Below are positions 55,539 to 64,000 of a stretch of DNA of 64,000 bases, one piece after another. The stretch comes from Kordia jejudonensis (GTDB taxonomy: Bacteria; Bacteroidota; Bacteroidia; Flavobacteriales; Flavobacteriaceae), in NCBI RefSeq assembly GCF_001005315.1, contig NZ_LBMG01000026.1, positions 30,483 through 94,482 on the forward strand, given 5' to 3'. The notes under the pieces are model-generated. The model was not told where the DNA came from. It saw only the letters and a program-made list of their open reading frames with translations, and made no database searches. How positions within the stretch are numbered: the stretch's first letter is position 1; each line of letters begins with the position of its first letter. The position numbers and the translations under genes were made by a program.

Positions 55539-56078
55539 ATGAATAAAACATTTTACTTGGCATTAGGCGGACAACTAATGATCGCTTCTGGATTAATTTT
55601 ATTTTTTTCAGATAAAATAGATATTACAGTTTCAAAAACCTTGATTCCTGTTTTCATGGTATTAGCAGGATTGTGCACGCTCTTATTTTCTACTTATGAT
55701 AAATTACCCAAAATCGCTAAACAATATCATTTTATTCAAGGTGTAGGTTTTATAGTCTATGCAACAATTATTTTTGCCTTGATAAATTCTTTACAAGGAT
55801 TTCTATTGACGACTATCTACTTTGTAATTATGTTCGGAATGTTTGAATTGCTTTTTGCTTTTGGTGTACTGAATTCGAAACATAGTATTAATAAAGAAAT
55901 TTTGATCAGTAGAATTTTAGCAGGTATTGTAAATCTTGTTGGAGGATTTATTTTACTAATGATGACGTTTGATGATGAAAAAAAGGGACTATTTTTTACA
56001 AGTATATTACTAGCAATTGGTGGTATTTCAATTTTAATTTTTTCAAGTAAAGTGCGCAAGTATTTACACAATTCATAG
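55539..56078 (+). CDS. Multi-pass membrane protein, unknown function
   Basis: The 179-residue product starts at the ATG at 55539; the longer frame overlaps the previous gene. Six hydrophobic segments are visible (LALGGQLMIASGLILFF, TLIPVFMVLAGLCTLLF, IQGVGFIVYATIIFALI, LLTTIYFVIMFGMFELLFAF, ILAGIVNLVGGFILLMM, FTSILLAIGGISILIF). It loosely resembles DUF308-type proteins. Confidence 0.7.
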   Translation: MNKTFYLALGGQLMIASGLILFFSDKIDITVSKTLIPVFMVLAGLCTLLFSTYDKLPKIAKQYHFIQGVGFIVYATIIFALINSLQGFLLTTIYFVIMFGMFELLFAFGVLNSKHSINKEILISRILAGIVNLVGGFILLMMTFDDEKKGLFFTSILLAIGGISILIFSSKVRKYLHNS

Positions 56079-56106
56079 TTGTTATGCTTTAAAAGCAATA
56101 TAGCTA

Positions 56107-56138
56107 AAAAGCCTTTATCGAGTTCGATAAAGGCTTTT
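56107..56138. terminator. Bidirectional terminator
   Basis: Perfect 15-bp stem AAAAGCCTTTATCGA / TCGATAAAGGCTTTT with a 2-nt loop, between convergent genes. Confidence 0.92.
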
Positions 56139-56160
56139 GTATATTTTTTAATTTAAAAAT

Positions 56161-56709
56161 TTATCGCTTTGAAATCTTTTCCCAAATGCTATATAACAAT
56201 TCTTTTTCTGCGGTATAGGTTGCTGGAATATTTTCAAGAGGTGCTAATGAAAAAGTAAAGGTTGTATTGGGTTCAAAATTCCAATAGTTTCCGTTTTGTT
56301 TGCCATCCGTAGTTTTTAAATTCCATTGTGGAATGTTGATCAACGAATACTTGCCTTCACGATTGACATCGATGGCAAAAATGTTTAGATCTTCAGGCTT
56401 GTTGTATTTTAGTGTAATTGTGGCATCAAGCACGCCTTTTTCTGGCGAACTGTACACAATGGATTTTTCTGAAAAGGAATCCAATTGTACGTTCCAGTTT
56501 TCTTTTTTGTGATAGATTTTAGCAAATTCTGTATCAATCGAAGCATTTCCTTTTTCTTTCGGATAGACTGCTGTGAGATTTTTTAATTGAATGTTTATAG
56601 TAGTTGCAACAGGATCAACCGTAACGATGGTTTTTTCGGCAATGACCGAAGCCGTTTCAATACCAAAAAAGATTCCCAGTGCAAAAAAAGCTATTTTAAT
56701 CGTTTCCAT
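56161..56709 (-). CDS. Secreted protein of unknown function
   Basis: The 182-residue product has a signal METIKIAFFALGIFFGIETASVIA and a beta-sandwich-like mature part (TIVTVDPVATTINIQLKNL, DATITLKYNKPEDLNIFAID). It lies 12 bp 3' of the giant type B protein and may be its small partner. No family recognised. Confidence 0.6.
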   Translation of the reverse strand: METIKIAFFALGIFFGIETASVIAEKTIVTVDPVATTINIQLKNLTAVYPKEKGNASIDTEFAKIYHKKENWNVQLDSFSEKSIVYSSPEKGVLDATITLKYNKPEDLNIFAIDVNREGKYSLINIPQWNLKTTDGKQNGNYWNFEPNTTFTFSLAPLENIPATYTAEKELLYSIWEKISKR

Positions 56710-56721
56710 ACGTACACTAAA

Positions 56722-59700
56722 TTAACGTTTGAGCGTAAAATGTCCACGTATTTGAAACGCTTGATCGCCGTCTTTTATGTCAGCTAAGAACCAATAATCA
56801 TTTGAAGGCATTTTTCGTCCTCTGTACAATCCGTCCCAACCTGCATCATTTGGACCTAACGCCGTGAGTAATTTTCCATAACGGTCAAATATGTACACGA
56901 CAGAGTTTGGTAAGGTTTCTATTCCGATAATGTGCCAAGTATCGTTAAATGTATCATTGTTAGGCGTAAAGAATCCGATGTAATCAACTACCACAACTTC
57001 TTCCGTTACTTCGCCACAACCGTTGATGTCCGAAACGGTTACCAAATGATAGCCTGGACCGACAAATTCAAATACATTTGAAACTTGTGGCGTTCCACCA
57101 TCCAAGGAATATAAGTAATCTCCGTTTCCTGTTGCAGTAACGGTAATAGTATTATTATCAGAGAAGTTTACAACATCTACATCCACAATGGTTGCTAATT
57201 CGGATTCGGTAACTGTAAAACTAGCCGTTTCAACACAACCAAATGCGCTTGTAACTGTTACATCATAGGTTCCGATTGAAGTAATATCAATGGAAGCTGT
57301 CATTTCTCCCGTAGACCAAAGATAGGCGTTTCCAATGTCAGATCCTGCGGTTACCGTTAGTGGTAAATCATTTAAACATAGTGTTATGTCGTCAGGAATA
57401 TCAATTATCGGTAACGGACGTAAAAAGGTGCTAAATGAAGTGGTAGCATAACATCCTGTATTTGTATTTTCTACTCGTGCATAAATGATTTGTTCATCAA
57501 AAGCACTGTATAAGTTTGGTAAAGGTGCAATGTCGTTTTGCGCATCTTCAATACTTACGTGATAACTTATTGCAAATACAGCAGGATTTTGTGTGCCTAA
57601 AATGGTACTTGTTTGTTGTGATAAGTTGAATGTTTGTGTAAAGTCTCCATTGTTATTAACACATGCTTCCAAGTCATTGACAGGATTTGCAATAGGATTT
57701 GGATTGATAGTTACATTGATACTTGACACAAAGTAACAACCTGTAGTATCATTTTCAGCTCGTATAAAAATTGTTTCAGGATTTGAAGCATAGGTGTAAA
57801 TGTCTGGAAGCGGATTGGTTTCCGTATCTGCATCTGTTGCTGAGTTGTAATATGAAAGCGAAACGCCTGTAGTGTCATCAATGATAATTTCGTCGATGAG
57901 TCTAAGATTTACTGTTCCTGGCATTTCTGCAGCACAGAAAGTAGCTTCTGTGATATTGTTGAGCAATGGCGGTAAGTTTATATTTAGTGTAAATGGAATG
58001 ATGACATAACATTGTGATATAGTATTGATCAATCGTACAAAAATTGGTTGTGGATTGTTTGCATTTGTATAGTTTGTAGGATCAGGAATAGCATTTGCGC
58101 CTGTTTCTGCATCAGCTTCCAATTCGTGATATGTAATAACAACATCGTTTTGTCGAATGTTTAGAATGTCCAATTCGGCAACAGTCAAGTCAAAAACTAC
58201 TTGTCCATCGTAATCTACATCACAAACTGTGATATCTGGCGCAGGATTTGTTTCAGGAACCTGAATTATATTGACTTCAAAAGTTACGACAGTAAAACAG
58301 TCTGAATCATTGGTAATTCGCGCGTATATGGCTTGCGGATTGGTTGTGTTTGTAAATGTATTTGCGATTGGATTTACGTTTGTCAATGCGTCATTTTCTG
58401 ATAAGAAAAACACAGTGTTAAGGTTTTGTGGAATTCCTTGAGCAATTTCTTGTGCCGTTGCATCTAGGTTGAAAGTATCGACTCCGTCATTAGTAACATC
58501 ATCACAAACAAATATGTCTGTTGGTTGATTGAATAGTGGCGCAGGACTTACCTGAATTACGAAAGATGAGGTTGCAAAACAATCTGGATCTGTGTCATTT
58601 TCAATTCGCACATGAATGGTTTGTGGATTTGTTTGGTTTGCATATGGCATTGTTTTATCAATTTCGTTGGTTTTATCCAAAGCATCTTGTTGTGTTGGAT
58701 AATATAAAACGGTCATGTCTGTTTGTCCATTCAAAATTTCATCATCTCTAGTTTCCATGATGAAGTTTTCAGTTTGATCCGTATCTATTTCACATAATTG
58801 ATAAATATCTGTGGCCACTACATCAGGAATTGTGTTTACAATAATAGGAAGTGTGACAATTGTAAAACAAGCTGTTGTAGCATTTTCAACCCGAACAAAA
58901 ACATCTGTAGTAGCCGTTACAAATGCAGTTGGCACTGGTACAGGATCGATAGCTCCATCTTGTGCACCAGCTAAGGTTTGAAAGAAGTTGATTTCTATGT
59001 TGTTTGTATTTGCAACAATATCAGGAATGCTAGTCGTAACATCTACCGAAGAAATTCCGTCAGTATCGTCGTCACAAATTAAAATTGCTGGCGGTTGCGT
59101 TACCGTTGGCGCAGGTAATATTTCTAGCATAAATGAAGAAACATCGTTACAACTTGTCGCTGGATTTGTGATTCGTACAAATATTTCTTGTGGATTCGTT
59201 TGGTTTGCAAATGGCGTTGAAATGGCATTGTTAAATGTGTTTGCATCTGCAAGTGTTGCAAAGTAAGCCACATTAAAAGTAGTATTTGCGCCTTGAATTG
59301 TGGTGTCGAATTCTGTTAAATCTACTAAGGTAAAGCCATCATCATCAGTGTCACAAGAGGTTAATGTGCCAATTGTTCCAAGTGTTATTGCAGGATTTAC
59401 AATTAAGTCAAACGTCGAAACATCTACACAACCTACATCATCCATCAGCGTAACAAATATTTCTTGTGGATTTGATGTGTTTAGAAAAGGAACTGTAACA
59501 TCAATAGCATTTACACCATTGTCTTGATCGTCTTGTGAAAGATAGAAATCCATCGTTACGTTGTCCAAGTTGTTTTGTATCGTTGCAGTAATTAATTGGA
59601 AATTAAAAGAAAATACGCCATCATTAGTGTCATCATCACATCTGTTTATGTTTGTGATATTTGTGGCAGTTAATAAAGCATTTGTGTGTACTTCTATACT

Positions 59701-61557
59701 AGAGATTGCAAAACAGCCTGTAGTATCGTCTTCCACACGAATGTACAATGTTTGAAAGTCAACTACAGTATTATCAAACGAAGTAGGATCAGGAATTGGG
59801 TTTACATCATCTTGTGCATCATTCAACGAGGTATGAACGGTAATGGTAGCACCTGTAACGCCCATTGTAATTTCATCGATAAGGTCTGTAAGATCAAAAT
59901 TGGCAAAACCATCATGATCGGCATCACAGGCATCTATCAAATTTCGTCCTCCATCATTTAAATCTGGAGCAACACTTACGTTGATATCTAAAGTTGTTGT
60001 AATAAAACATCCTGTTGTTGTATCTACAATTCGAACAAAAACAGTATCACTTGGCGATGTATTTATATAGCTTGTTACGATAGGATTAAAATTGTTATCA
60101 GCATCTGATTGTGTAAAGTGATAACTTACGCCATAGACAGGATTCATGCCTGTAATTTCATCATTTCTAATTGTTAAATCGATCGCAACAATTCCGTCAG
60201 CATCTGTATCACAGATATTAATTGGTGCAGGATCTGTAATATTTGGTAACGGATTAAGAATTAAATTAAAACTTGTAAATGCCAAACAACCATTGTCAAT
60301 ATCTAAAATACGTACAAATACTTCTTGTGGAGATGTTGTATTCGGAATCGCGTTTGGAAATGCATTTACATCAAGTGCAGCATCTGTTTGAGAAGGATGA
60401 TAACTTATTTGATAGTTGGCAGGTGGAACCGTAGTTAATATTTCGGGTTCTTTAATTGACAGTGTAAATGTTTCCACACCATCCATTCCAATATCACAAA
60501 GTTCATAATCGGTTACAGGACCTGCAGTTTGTGCTTCGTTGAGTGTAATTTCGGCAGAATCTTCTATAACACATGTTCCCGTTCCTACAGGAATTGTAAT
60601 TTCTACTCTATAGATTCCGCTAATTCCCGCAGTTATTGTTGGCGTGTTACTGTTTGTAAGTGCAACACCATTTCGAAACCATTCATACGTTGCTAAAGGA
60701 TTTCCAATATCTGCGTTAAGATCATATGAATCAGCACAGGTTGTAACGTCTGGTCCTATATCAACAGTAGCATTGAAGCTGTTTCCTTGAATAAAGATGG
60801 CAGAATCTGCATTTTGATCTGTTCCGTCAGCAATAATTAATTTTATATGATATTGTTGATTTGGAATTAGGTTTGCTGTTGCCGTTAAAATTGTCGTTCG
60901 GCCGTTATAGTTGGTGTCGCCTAAATTATAACCTTCAAAGTATTCTGGATTTTCCGCAGGGCAAAAACCTACAATTTCATCATGAATGACACTTGTACTT
61001 ACAGGAATATTTGTTCCAGGAACAACGGCAATATTTGTATATGGTGCTCCGCTTCCTGTAGGTCTAATTAAGAAGCCAAAACTATCAGAAAAACGACAAG
61101 GAAAATCTTCTGCATATTCTTCAGAAGCCAATAAATAGTTAAAACTAATTTGATTGGTCACTGCGATGAAGTCGAATTCTATAGAAGTGGCATTAACAGT
61201 ATTGCTTAAATCTATGGCGGCATTAGTATCGCTATCTGTATCCGTTCCCCAAGCGGTAGTTCCGCTATTTAAAGGAGACGTGTTTACTGGAGTTCCAGCA
61301 TCTGAAGCACGACCAGAAGTTAACACCAAACCATTGGCAAAAGGAAAATTAGAACCTGCTTGCTCAAAATATCCATAACTCTGAAAACCATTAATACTTC
61401 CATTAATAGAAGAGGTAACATTGGAAATTTCTACACAACCTTCCGCGAGTTGTTCTACAAGTTGTTGTAAAGGAACAGATTCATCAGTAGTTACTTGCTG
61501 AGCAGAAATAATATGGCAGGCAAAAAAGGCAAAAAGTGTATAAAAAACTTTTTTCAT
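56722..61557 (-). CDS. Giant T9SS type B surface protein with choice-of-anchor L domain and 11 repeats
   Basis: The 1611-residue product has a signal MKKVFYTLFAFFACHIISAQ, then a choice-of-anchor L domain (about residues 40-260) and an Ig-like module (about 265-340). About eleven ~90-residue repeats follow from about 345. Each opens with an Asp-rich loop such as CDTDADG, CDADHDG, CDTDDDG or CDVDYDG and ends (F/I)VRIENDTTGCF-like. The DxDxDG loops could bind Ca2+. The C-terminus GFFTPNNDTFNDTWHIIG ... VYIFDRYGKLL ... GHFTLKR is a gliding-motility-associated type B sorting domain. Probably a surface adhesin. Confidence 0.9.
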   Translation of the reverse strand: MKKVFYTLFAFFACHIISAQQVTTDESVPLQQLVEQLAEGCVEISNVTSSINGSINGFQSYGYFEQAGSNFPFANGLVLTSGRASDAGTPVNTSPLNSGTTAWGTDTDSDTNAAIDLSNTVNATSIEFDFIAVTNQISFNYLLASEEYAEDFPCRFSDSFGFLIRPTGSGAPYTNIAVVPGTNIPVSTSVIHDEIVGFCPAENPEYFEGYNLGDTNYNGRTTILTATANLIPNQQYHIKLIIADGTDQNADSAIFIQGNSFNATVDIGPDVTTCADSYDLNADIGNPLATYEWFRNGVALTNSNTPTITAGISGIYRVEITIPVGTGTCVIEDSAEITLNEAQTAGPVTDYELCDIGMDGVETFTLSIKEPEILTTVPPANYQISYHPSQTDAALDVNAFPNAIPNTTSPQEVFVRILDIDNGCLAFTSFNLILNPLPNITDPAPINICDTDADGIVAIDLTIRNDEITGMNPVYGVSYHFTQSDADNNFNPIVTSYINTSPSDTVFVRIVDTTTGCFITTTLDINVSVAPDLNDGGRNLIDACDADHDGFANFDLTDLIDEITMGVTGATITVHTSLNDAQDDVNPIPDPTSFDNTVVDFQTLYIRVEDDTTGCFAISSIEVHTNALLTATNITNINRCDDDTNDGVFSFNFQLITATIQNNLDNVTMDFYLSQDDQDNGVNAIDVTVPFLNTSNPQEIFVTLMDDVGCVDVSTFDLIVNPAITLGTIGTLTSCDTDDDGFTLVDLTEFDTTIQGANTTFNVAYFATLADANTFNNAISTPFANQTNPQEIFVRITNPATSCNDVSSFMLEILPAPTVTQPPAILICDDDTDGISSVDVTTSIPDIVANTNNIEINFFQTLAGAQDGAIDPVPVPTAFVTATTDVFVRVENATTACFTIVTLPIIVNTIPDVVATDIYQLCEIDTDQTENFIMETRDDEILNGQTDMTVLYYPTQQDALDKTNEIDKTMPYANQTNPQTIHVRIENDTDPDCFATSSFVIQVSPAPLFNQPTDIFVCDDVTNDGVDTFNLDATAQEIAQGIPQNLNTVFFLSENDALTNVNPIANTFTNTTNPQAIYARITNDSDCFTVVTFEVNIIQVPETNPAPDITVCDVDYDGQVVFDLTVAELDILNIRQNDVVITYHELEADAETGANAIPDPTNYTNANNPQPIFVRLINTISQCYVIIPFTLNINLPPLLNNITEATFCAAEMPGTVNLRLIDEIIIDDTTGVSLSYYNSATDADTETNPLPDIYTYASNPETIFIRAENDTTGCYFVSSINVTINPNPIANPVNDLEACVNNNGDFTQTFNLSQQTSTILGTQNPAVFAISYHVSIEDAQNDIAPLPNLYSAFDEQIIYARVENTNTGCYATTSFSTFLRPLPIIDIPDDITLCLNDLPLTVTAGSDIGNAYLWSTGEMTASIDITSIGTYDVTVTSAFGCVETASFTVTESELATIVDVDVVNFSDNNTITVTATGNGDYLYSLDGGTPQVSNVFEFVGPGYHLVTVSDINGCGEVTEEVVVVDYIGFFTPNNDTFNDTWHIIGIETLPNSVVYIFDRYGKLLTALGPNDAGWDGLYRGRKMPSNDYWFLADIKDGDQAFQIRGHFTLKR

Positions 61558-61753
61558 AGGAATGGGGTTAAGTCGTGTTTCCGCCTAATATAATGTTAGC
61601 TGGGCAAACTAAGATTATATCGGATGTCAAATAAATTGTCCAGACAAAGATATACATTATTTCATGTCTGTGAAATTATTTTTTAAGGGTAACATGTTGG
61701 TTTTTAATCAATACTAAAATACAGAATATCAATGATATTAACGCAAATTTTGA

Positions 61754-63850
61754 CTAATTATTCTGAAGATATACCCAACCTGTGTATGTTTGTTCTATTA
61801 AAACAGTATTTCCAGCCGTATTGGTGTCATTTAAATAAAGGACATAAAAGTATGTGCCAGTTGGAAGTTTTCGATTTCTTGGAGTTCCTTTGTTAGAAAA
61901 ACCATTCCAACGACCTGTATTTTTGTTGCCAATATAAATTAATGTTCCGTATCTGTTGTAAATATGAAGTATATGATTTGGATGCGCTTCAAGATTTATA
62001 ATATTAAATACATCATTTTTCCCATCATTATTGGGCGATAAACCTGCGGGAATGTAAATTTCGCAGTCACTTACTAAAACTTCAAAGAACGTAGTATTGA
62101 TGCAGCCTTTGGTATTTTCGACAGTGACATAAATGGTTTGTGGATTGCTAGTATTTTCAAATAATTCAGGAGTTGTAATTTCATCTTGAAACGTATCTGG
62201 AGCAGTTTGTGTTTCAAAATATCGTATTATAATATTGGATTGATTGTTTATAAATTCTTCATTTGTGGTTAAATCGAAAGTTGCAATTTCGGTTTCATCA
62301 ATCGTACATGCGATCAAATTTTCAGGTACATTCGCTATAGGACTTTCTAATAATTCAAGATTGAACTCTGTAATAGTTCTACACAAAGTGTTGCTATTTG
62401 TAACTTCAATATAAATTGTTGCTGGGTACGAATCACTTTCATAATTTGTTGGGTTTGTGATCGAATTCATCATGCTTGAAGCATTCTCAAACGATTCATA
62501 ATATTGAAACGTCAATAAAGGTTCACTGAATAGAAGTTCTTGTTGGGTAAGGTTGAATGCCAAGTTTATTTCATTGTCACATACTTCTAAAGTGTCTAAT
62601 AGTGGAACTTCTGGAGAAGTAGGCAATAGTATATTTTCCAAAGCACTATTATTATCTTCATTAATTTCATCAACAGTGCTTGTTCCTGTGCCATCATCAT
62701 CGACAACAATTGTGAAGTTAAAAGGATTTGAAATCGTAGTAGGAACGGTGAGTGTAAGCGTTTGTTGCACAGTTCCGCCAATGGGAAGCGTTATTGAGGT
62801 GGAAGCTGTAGCAAGTAATATGCCGTCAACATAAAACGCAATAGGTGTATTTTGCGGTAAAACGGCAGTACTATTTGTATTAGAAACCGTATAATCAATC
62901 GTTAATTCTCTTGAATCACAAGTTGTTTCTATATCATCAATAGTTACAGTTGCATCAGGAAGTTGACTGTTTAAAACAGTAATAATATTATTAATCATTA
63001 CAAAATCTTGACCAGAAGTCAGTGATATTGTAGCTTGTGTATCTCCAATTGCTATATTATTCTGAATACCATAAAAATCAATATCCATATTATACAAATT
63101 AGAAGCTCCTGTAAAACTATTTGTACCGTTAAAGGCATTATTAGCAGGGTTTAATGGTAAATTTTCAATAACGGATCCGTTAATTCGTAACGATTCATTT
63201 ACGCTTAATGCCTGATCGCCTTCCCAAGCAATAAAGCCTATTTTTGCACCCATATTATCAAAAACGTTGAGGTTTTCAAGGGTAATCTCTAGCATATCAG
63301 GAACACTCTCTAATCCATCATATACATTCAATTGATTCAATGGTAACAAAGGACTTTCGTAAATAACGGTAATTGCCCAACCTCCAAAATTTGTCCCTGT
63401 CGGACAATACGGAGCGATGACCGAAGTCAAATCAAATTCACTCACTGTATACACACCATTTCCTTGCGAATTTACAATGTCTGTCACATCGGCAAAGGCA
63501 GCAAAAAAAGTTCTATTTCCTGTTAACGCATCACTAAAAGTTCGTTCGGCAGTTACGGGTATTCCGTTGAGTTCAATATCAAAATCACCAGTATCAGAAC
63601 CTGCCCAATACAAATAAGCCGCCACCATGGTTTGATTCGTATTTAAAAATAAGCTTGCGCTAGAACTCGTATTGATTGTGCAAACACCAAACGGACCATT
63701 TTCTGCCGTATTCATTGTATTTCCCAAGGCTGTGTAGTCGTAACGCCCGTTGAATTGTTGAAACAAGGTAATATCTTGAGCAGTCGCTTTATATGTATTG
63801 ATAAAACAACCGAAGAACAAAAAAATGAGAATGTAGGGTAGTTTATTCAC
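61754..63850 (-). CDS. T9SS type B-sorted surface protein
   Basis: The product is about 698 residues. The frame extends to a TTG at 63910, but that codon lies inside a terminator hairpin. The best start is the GTG at 63850, which gives a signal (NKLPYILIFLFFGC ... KATAQ). A beta-rich domain (YLYWAGSDTGDFDIELNG) is followed by CARDB-like (DYTVSNTNSTAVLPQNTPIAFYVDG) and Ig-like repeats (CDNEINLAFNLTQQ), with a type B tail (LSPNNDGKNDVFNIINLE ... RYGTLIYIGN). It is upstream of and parallel to the giant protein. Confidence 0.82.
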   Translation of the reverse strand: MNKLPYILIFLFFGCFINTYKATAQDITLFQQFNGRYDYTALGNTMNTAENGPFGVCTINTSSSASLFLNTNQTMVAAYLYWAGSDTGDFDIELNGIPVTAERTFSDALTGNRTFFAAFADVTDIVNSQGNGVYTVSEFDLTSVIAPYCPTGTNFGGWAITVIYESPLLPLNQLNVYDGLESVPDMLEITLENLNVFDNMGAKIGFIAWEGDQALSVNESLRINGSVIENLPLNPANNAFNGTNSFTGASNLYNMDIDFYGIQNNIAIGDTQATISLTSGQDFVMINNIITVLNSQLPDATVTIDDIETTCDSRELTIDYTVSNTNSTAVLPQNTPIAFYVDGILLATASTSITLPIGGTVQQTLTLTVPTTISNPFNFTIVVDDDGTGTSTVDEINEDNNSALENILLPTSPEVPLLDTLEVCDNEINLAFNLTQQELLFSEPLLTFQYYESFENASSMMNSITNPTNYESDSYPATIYIEVTNSNTLCRTITEFNLELLESPIANVPENLIACTIDETEIATFDLTTNEEFINNQSNIIIRYFETQTAPDTFQDEITTPELFENTSNPQTIYVTVENTKGCINTTFFEVLVSDCEIYIPAGLSPNNDGKNDVFNIINLEAHPNHILHIYNRYGTLIYIGNKNTGRWNGFSNKGTPRNRKLPTGTYFYVLYLNDTNTAGNTVLIEQTYTGWVYLQNN

Positions 63851-63896
63851 ATATAAATGATTTAGGTCTGAAATTAACAAAATTGTACCACACAAA

Positions 63897-63927
63897 AAAA
63901 CCGAAGACAAAATGACTTCGGTTTTTT
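63897..63927 (-). terminator. Terminator of a minus-strand gene beyond the window
   Basis: AAAAAACCGAAG / CTTCGGTTTTTT stem with a 9-nt loop. With no plus-strand gene ending here, it probably ends a minus-strand gene lying past position 64000. Confidence 0.65.
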
Positions 63928-63935
63928 TATGATTT

Positions 63936-63998
63936 TCTCTATTCTCTTTTCTTTTCTCTCTTTTCTTTTCTCTTTCATCTCATCTATTTTCTCACTTC
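63936..63998. repeat. Homopyrimidine-rich tract
   Basis: About 60 bp made almost only of T and C on this strand (TTTTCTCTATTCTCTTTTC and similar words), reaching the window edge. Low-complexity, non-coding. Confidence 0.7.
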
Positions 63999-64000
63999 AA

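Overview
The window looks like a chromosome segment of an AT-rich marine Flavobacteriaceae bacterium. The gene content most resembles Kordia, but that genus is an inference from precursor-peptide style and overall content, not a measured identity. Supporting signs are Bacteroidota-type -7 promoter boxes (TAnnTTTG), type IX secretion (T9SS) C-terminal sorting domains, a bacillithiol gene (bshC), gliding-type 'type B' surface proteins and leader peptides of the form MKKKxLxxLxLNKxxISxL..GG. I see no rRNA, tRNA, CRISPR array, transposase or prophage.

Layout. 1-14 kb is mostly housekeeping: a truncated serine hydrolase lipoprotein, rimO, an M14 zinc carboxypeptidase, bshC, a TrkH/KtrB potassium channel, guaA, a LysM/periplasmic-binding-fold protein, OsmC, DUF922 and DUF3820 proteins. 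Two small cysteine-rich precursor peptides follow (13.4-14.1 kb), then a leaderless amidase, lipoprotein and small-protein group (14.3-15.8 kb). 16-27 kb holds pyrG, yidC, a GH3 enzyme, a lipoprotein, mnmA, a T9SS subtilase and a nitronate monooxygenase-like flavoprotein. 27-37 kb holds a DUF2314 protein, a VOC protein, a LytTR two-component system facing two tiny genes, a DUF6090/mini-membrane-protein/M23/class-A-like hydrolase run, a PH-like membrane protein, a T9SS protein and lysA.

37.4-39.5 kb is the most unusual part: six consecutive precursor peptides sharing one leader and carrying different Cys-rich cores, with no lanthionine synthetase or transporter nearby. sucC follows, then a possible cysteine-peptidase-like orphan, an hsp20 gene behind a sigma-54-type promoter, an FAD/NAD(P)-binding protein flanked by two copies of a ~300-bp repeat, a PhnA-like protein, lipoproteins, a cold-shock gene, an ABC exporter, uvrB, an AraC regulator with a ferric-reductase-type oxidoreductase, and two large T9SS type B adhesin-like proteins (56.7-63.9 kb).

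A second theme is repeats tied to gene 3' ends. Short palindrome arrays with a GCTTCGCTGTTAGA-type unit sit just downstream of four unrelated genes, always in the sense orientation of the upstream gene. Other short palindromic families (CTGAACTTGATTCAG type, GGGCGTT..AACGC type) are scattered in the same intergenic spaces.
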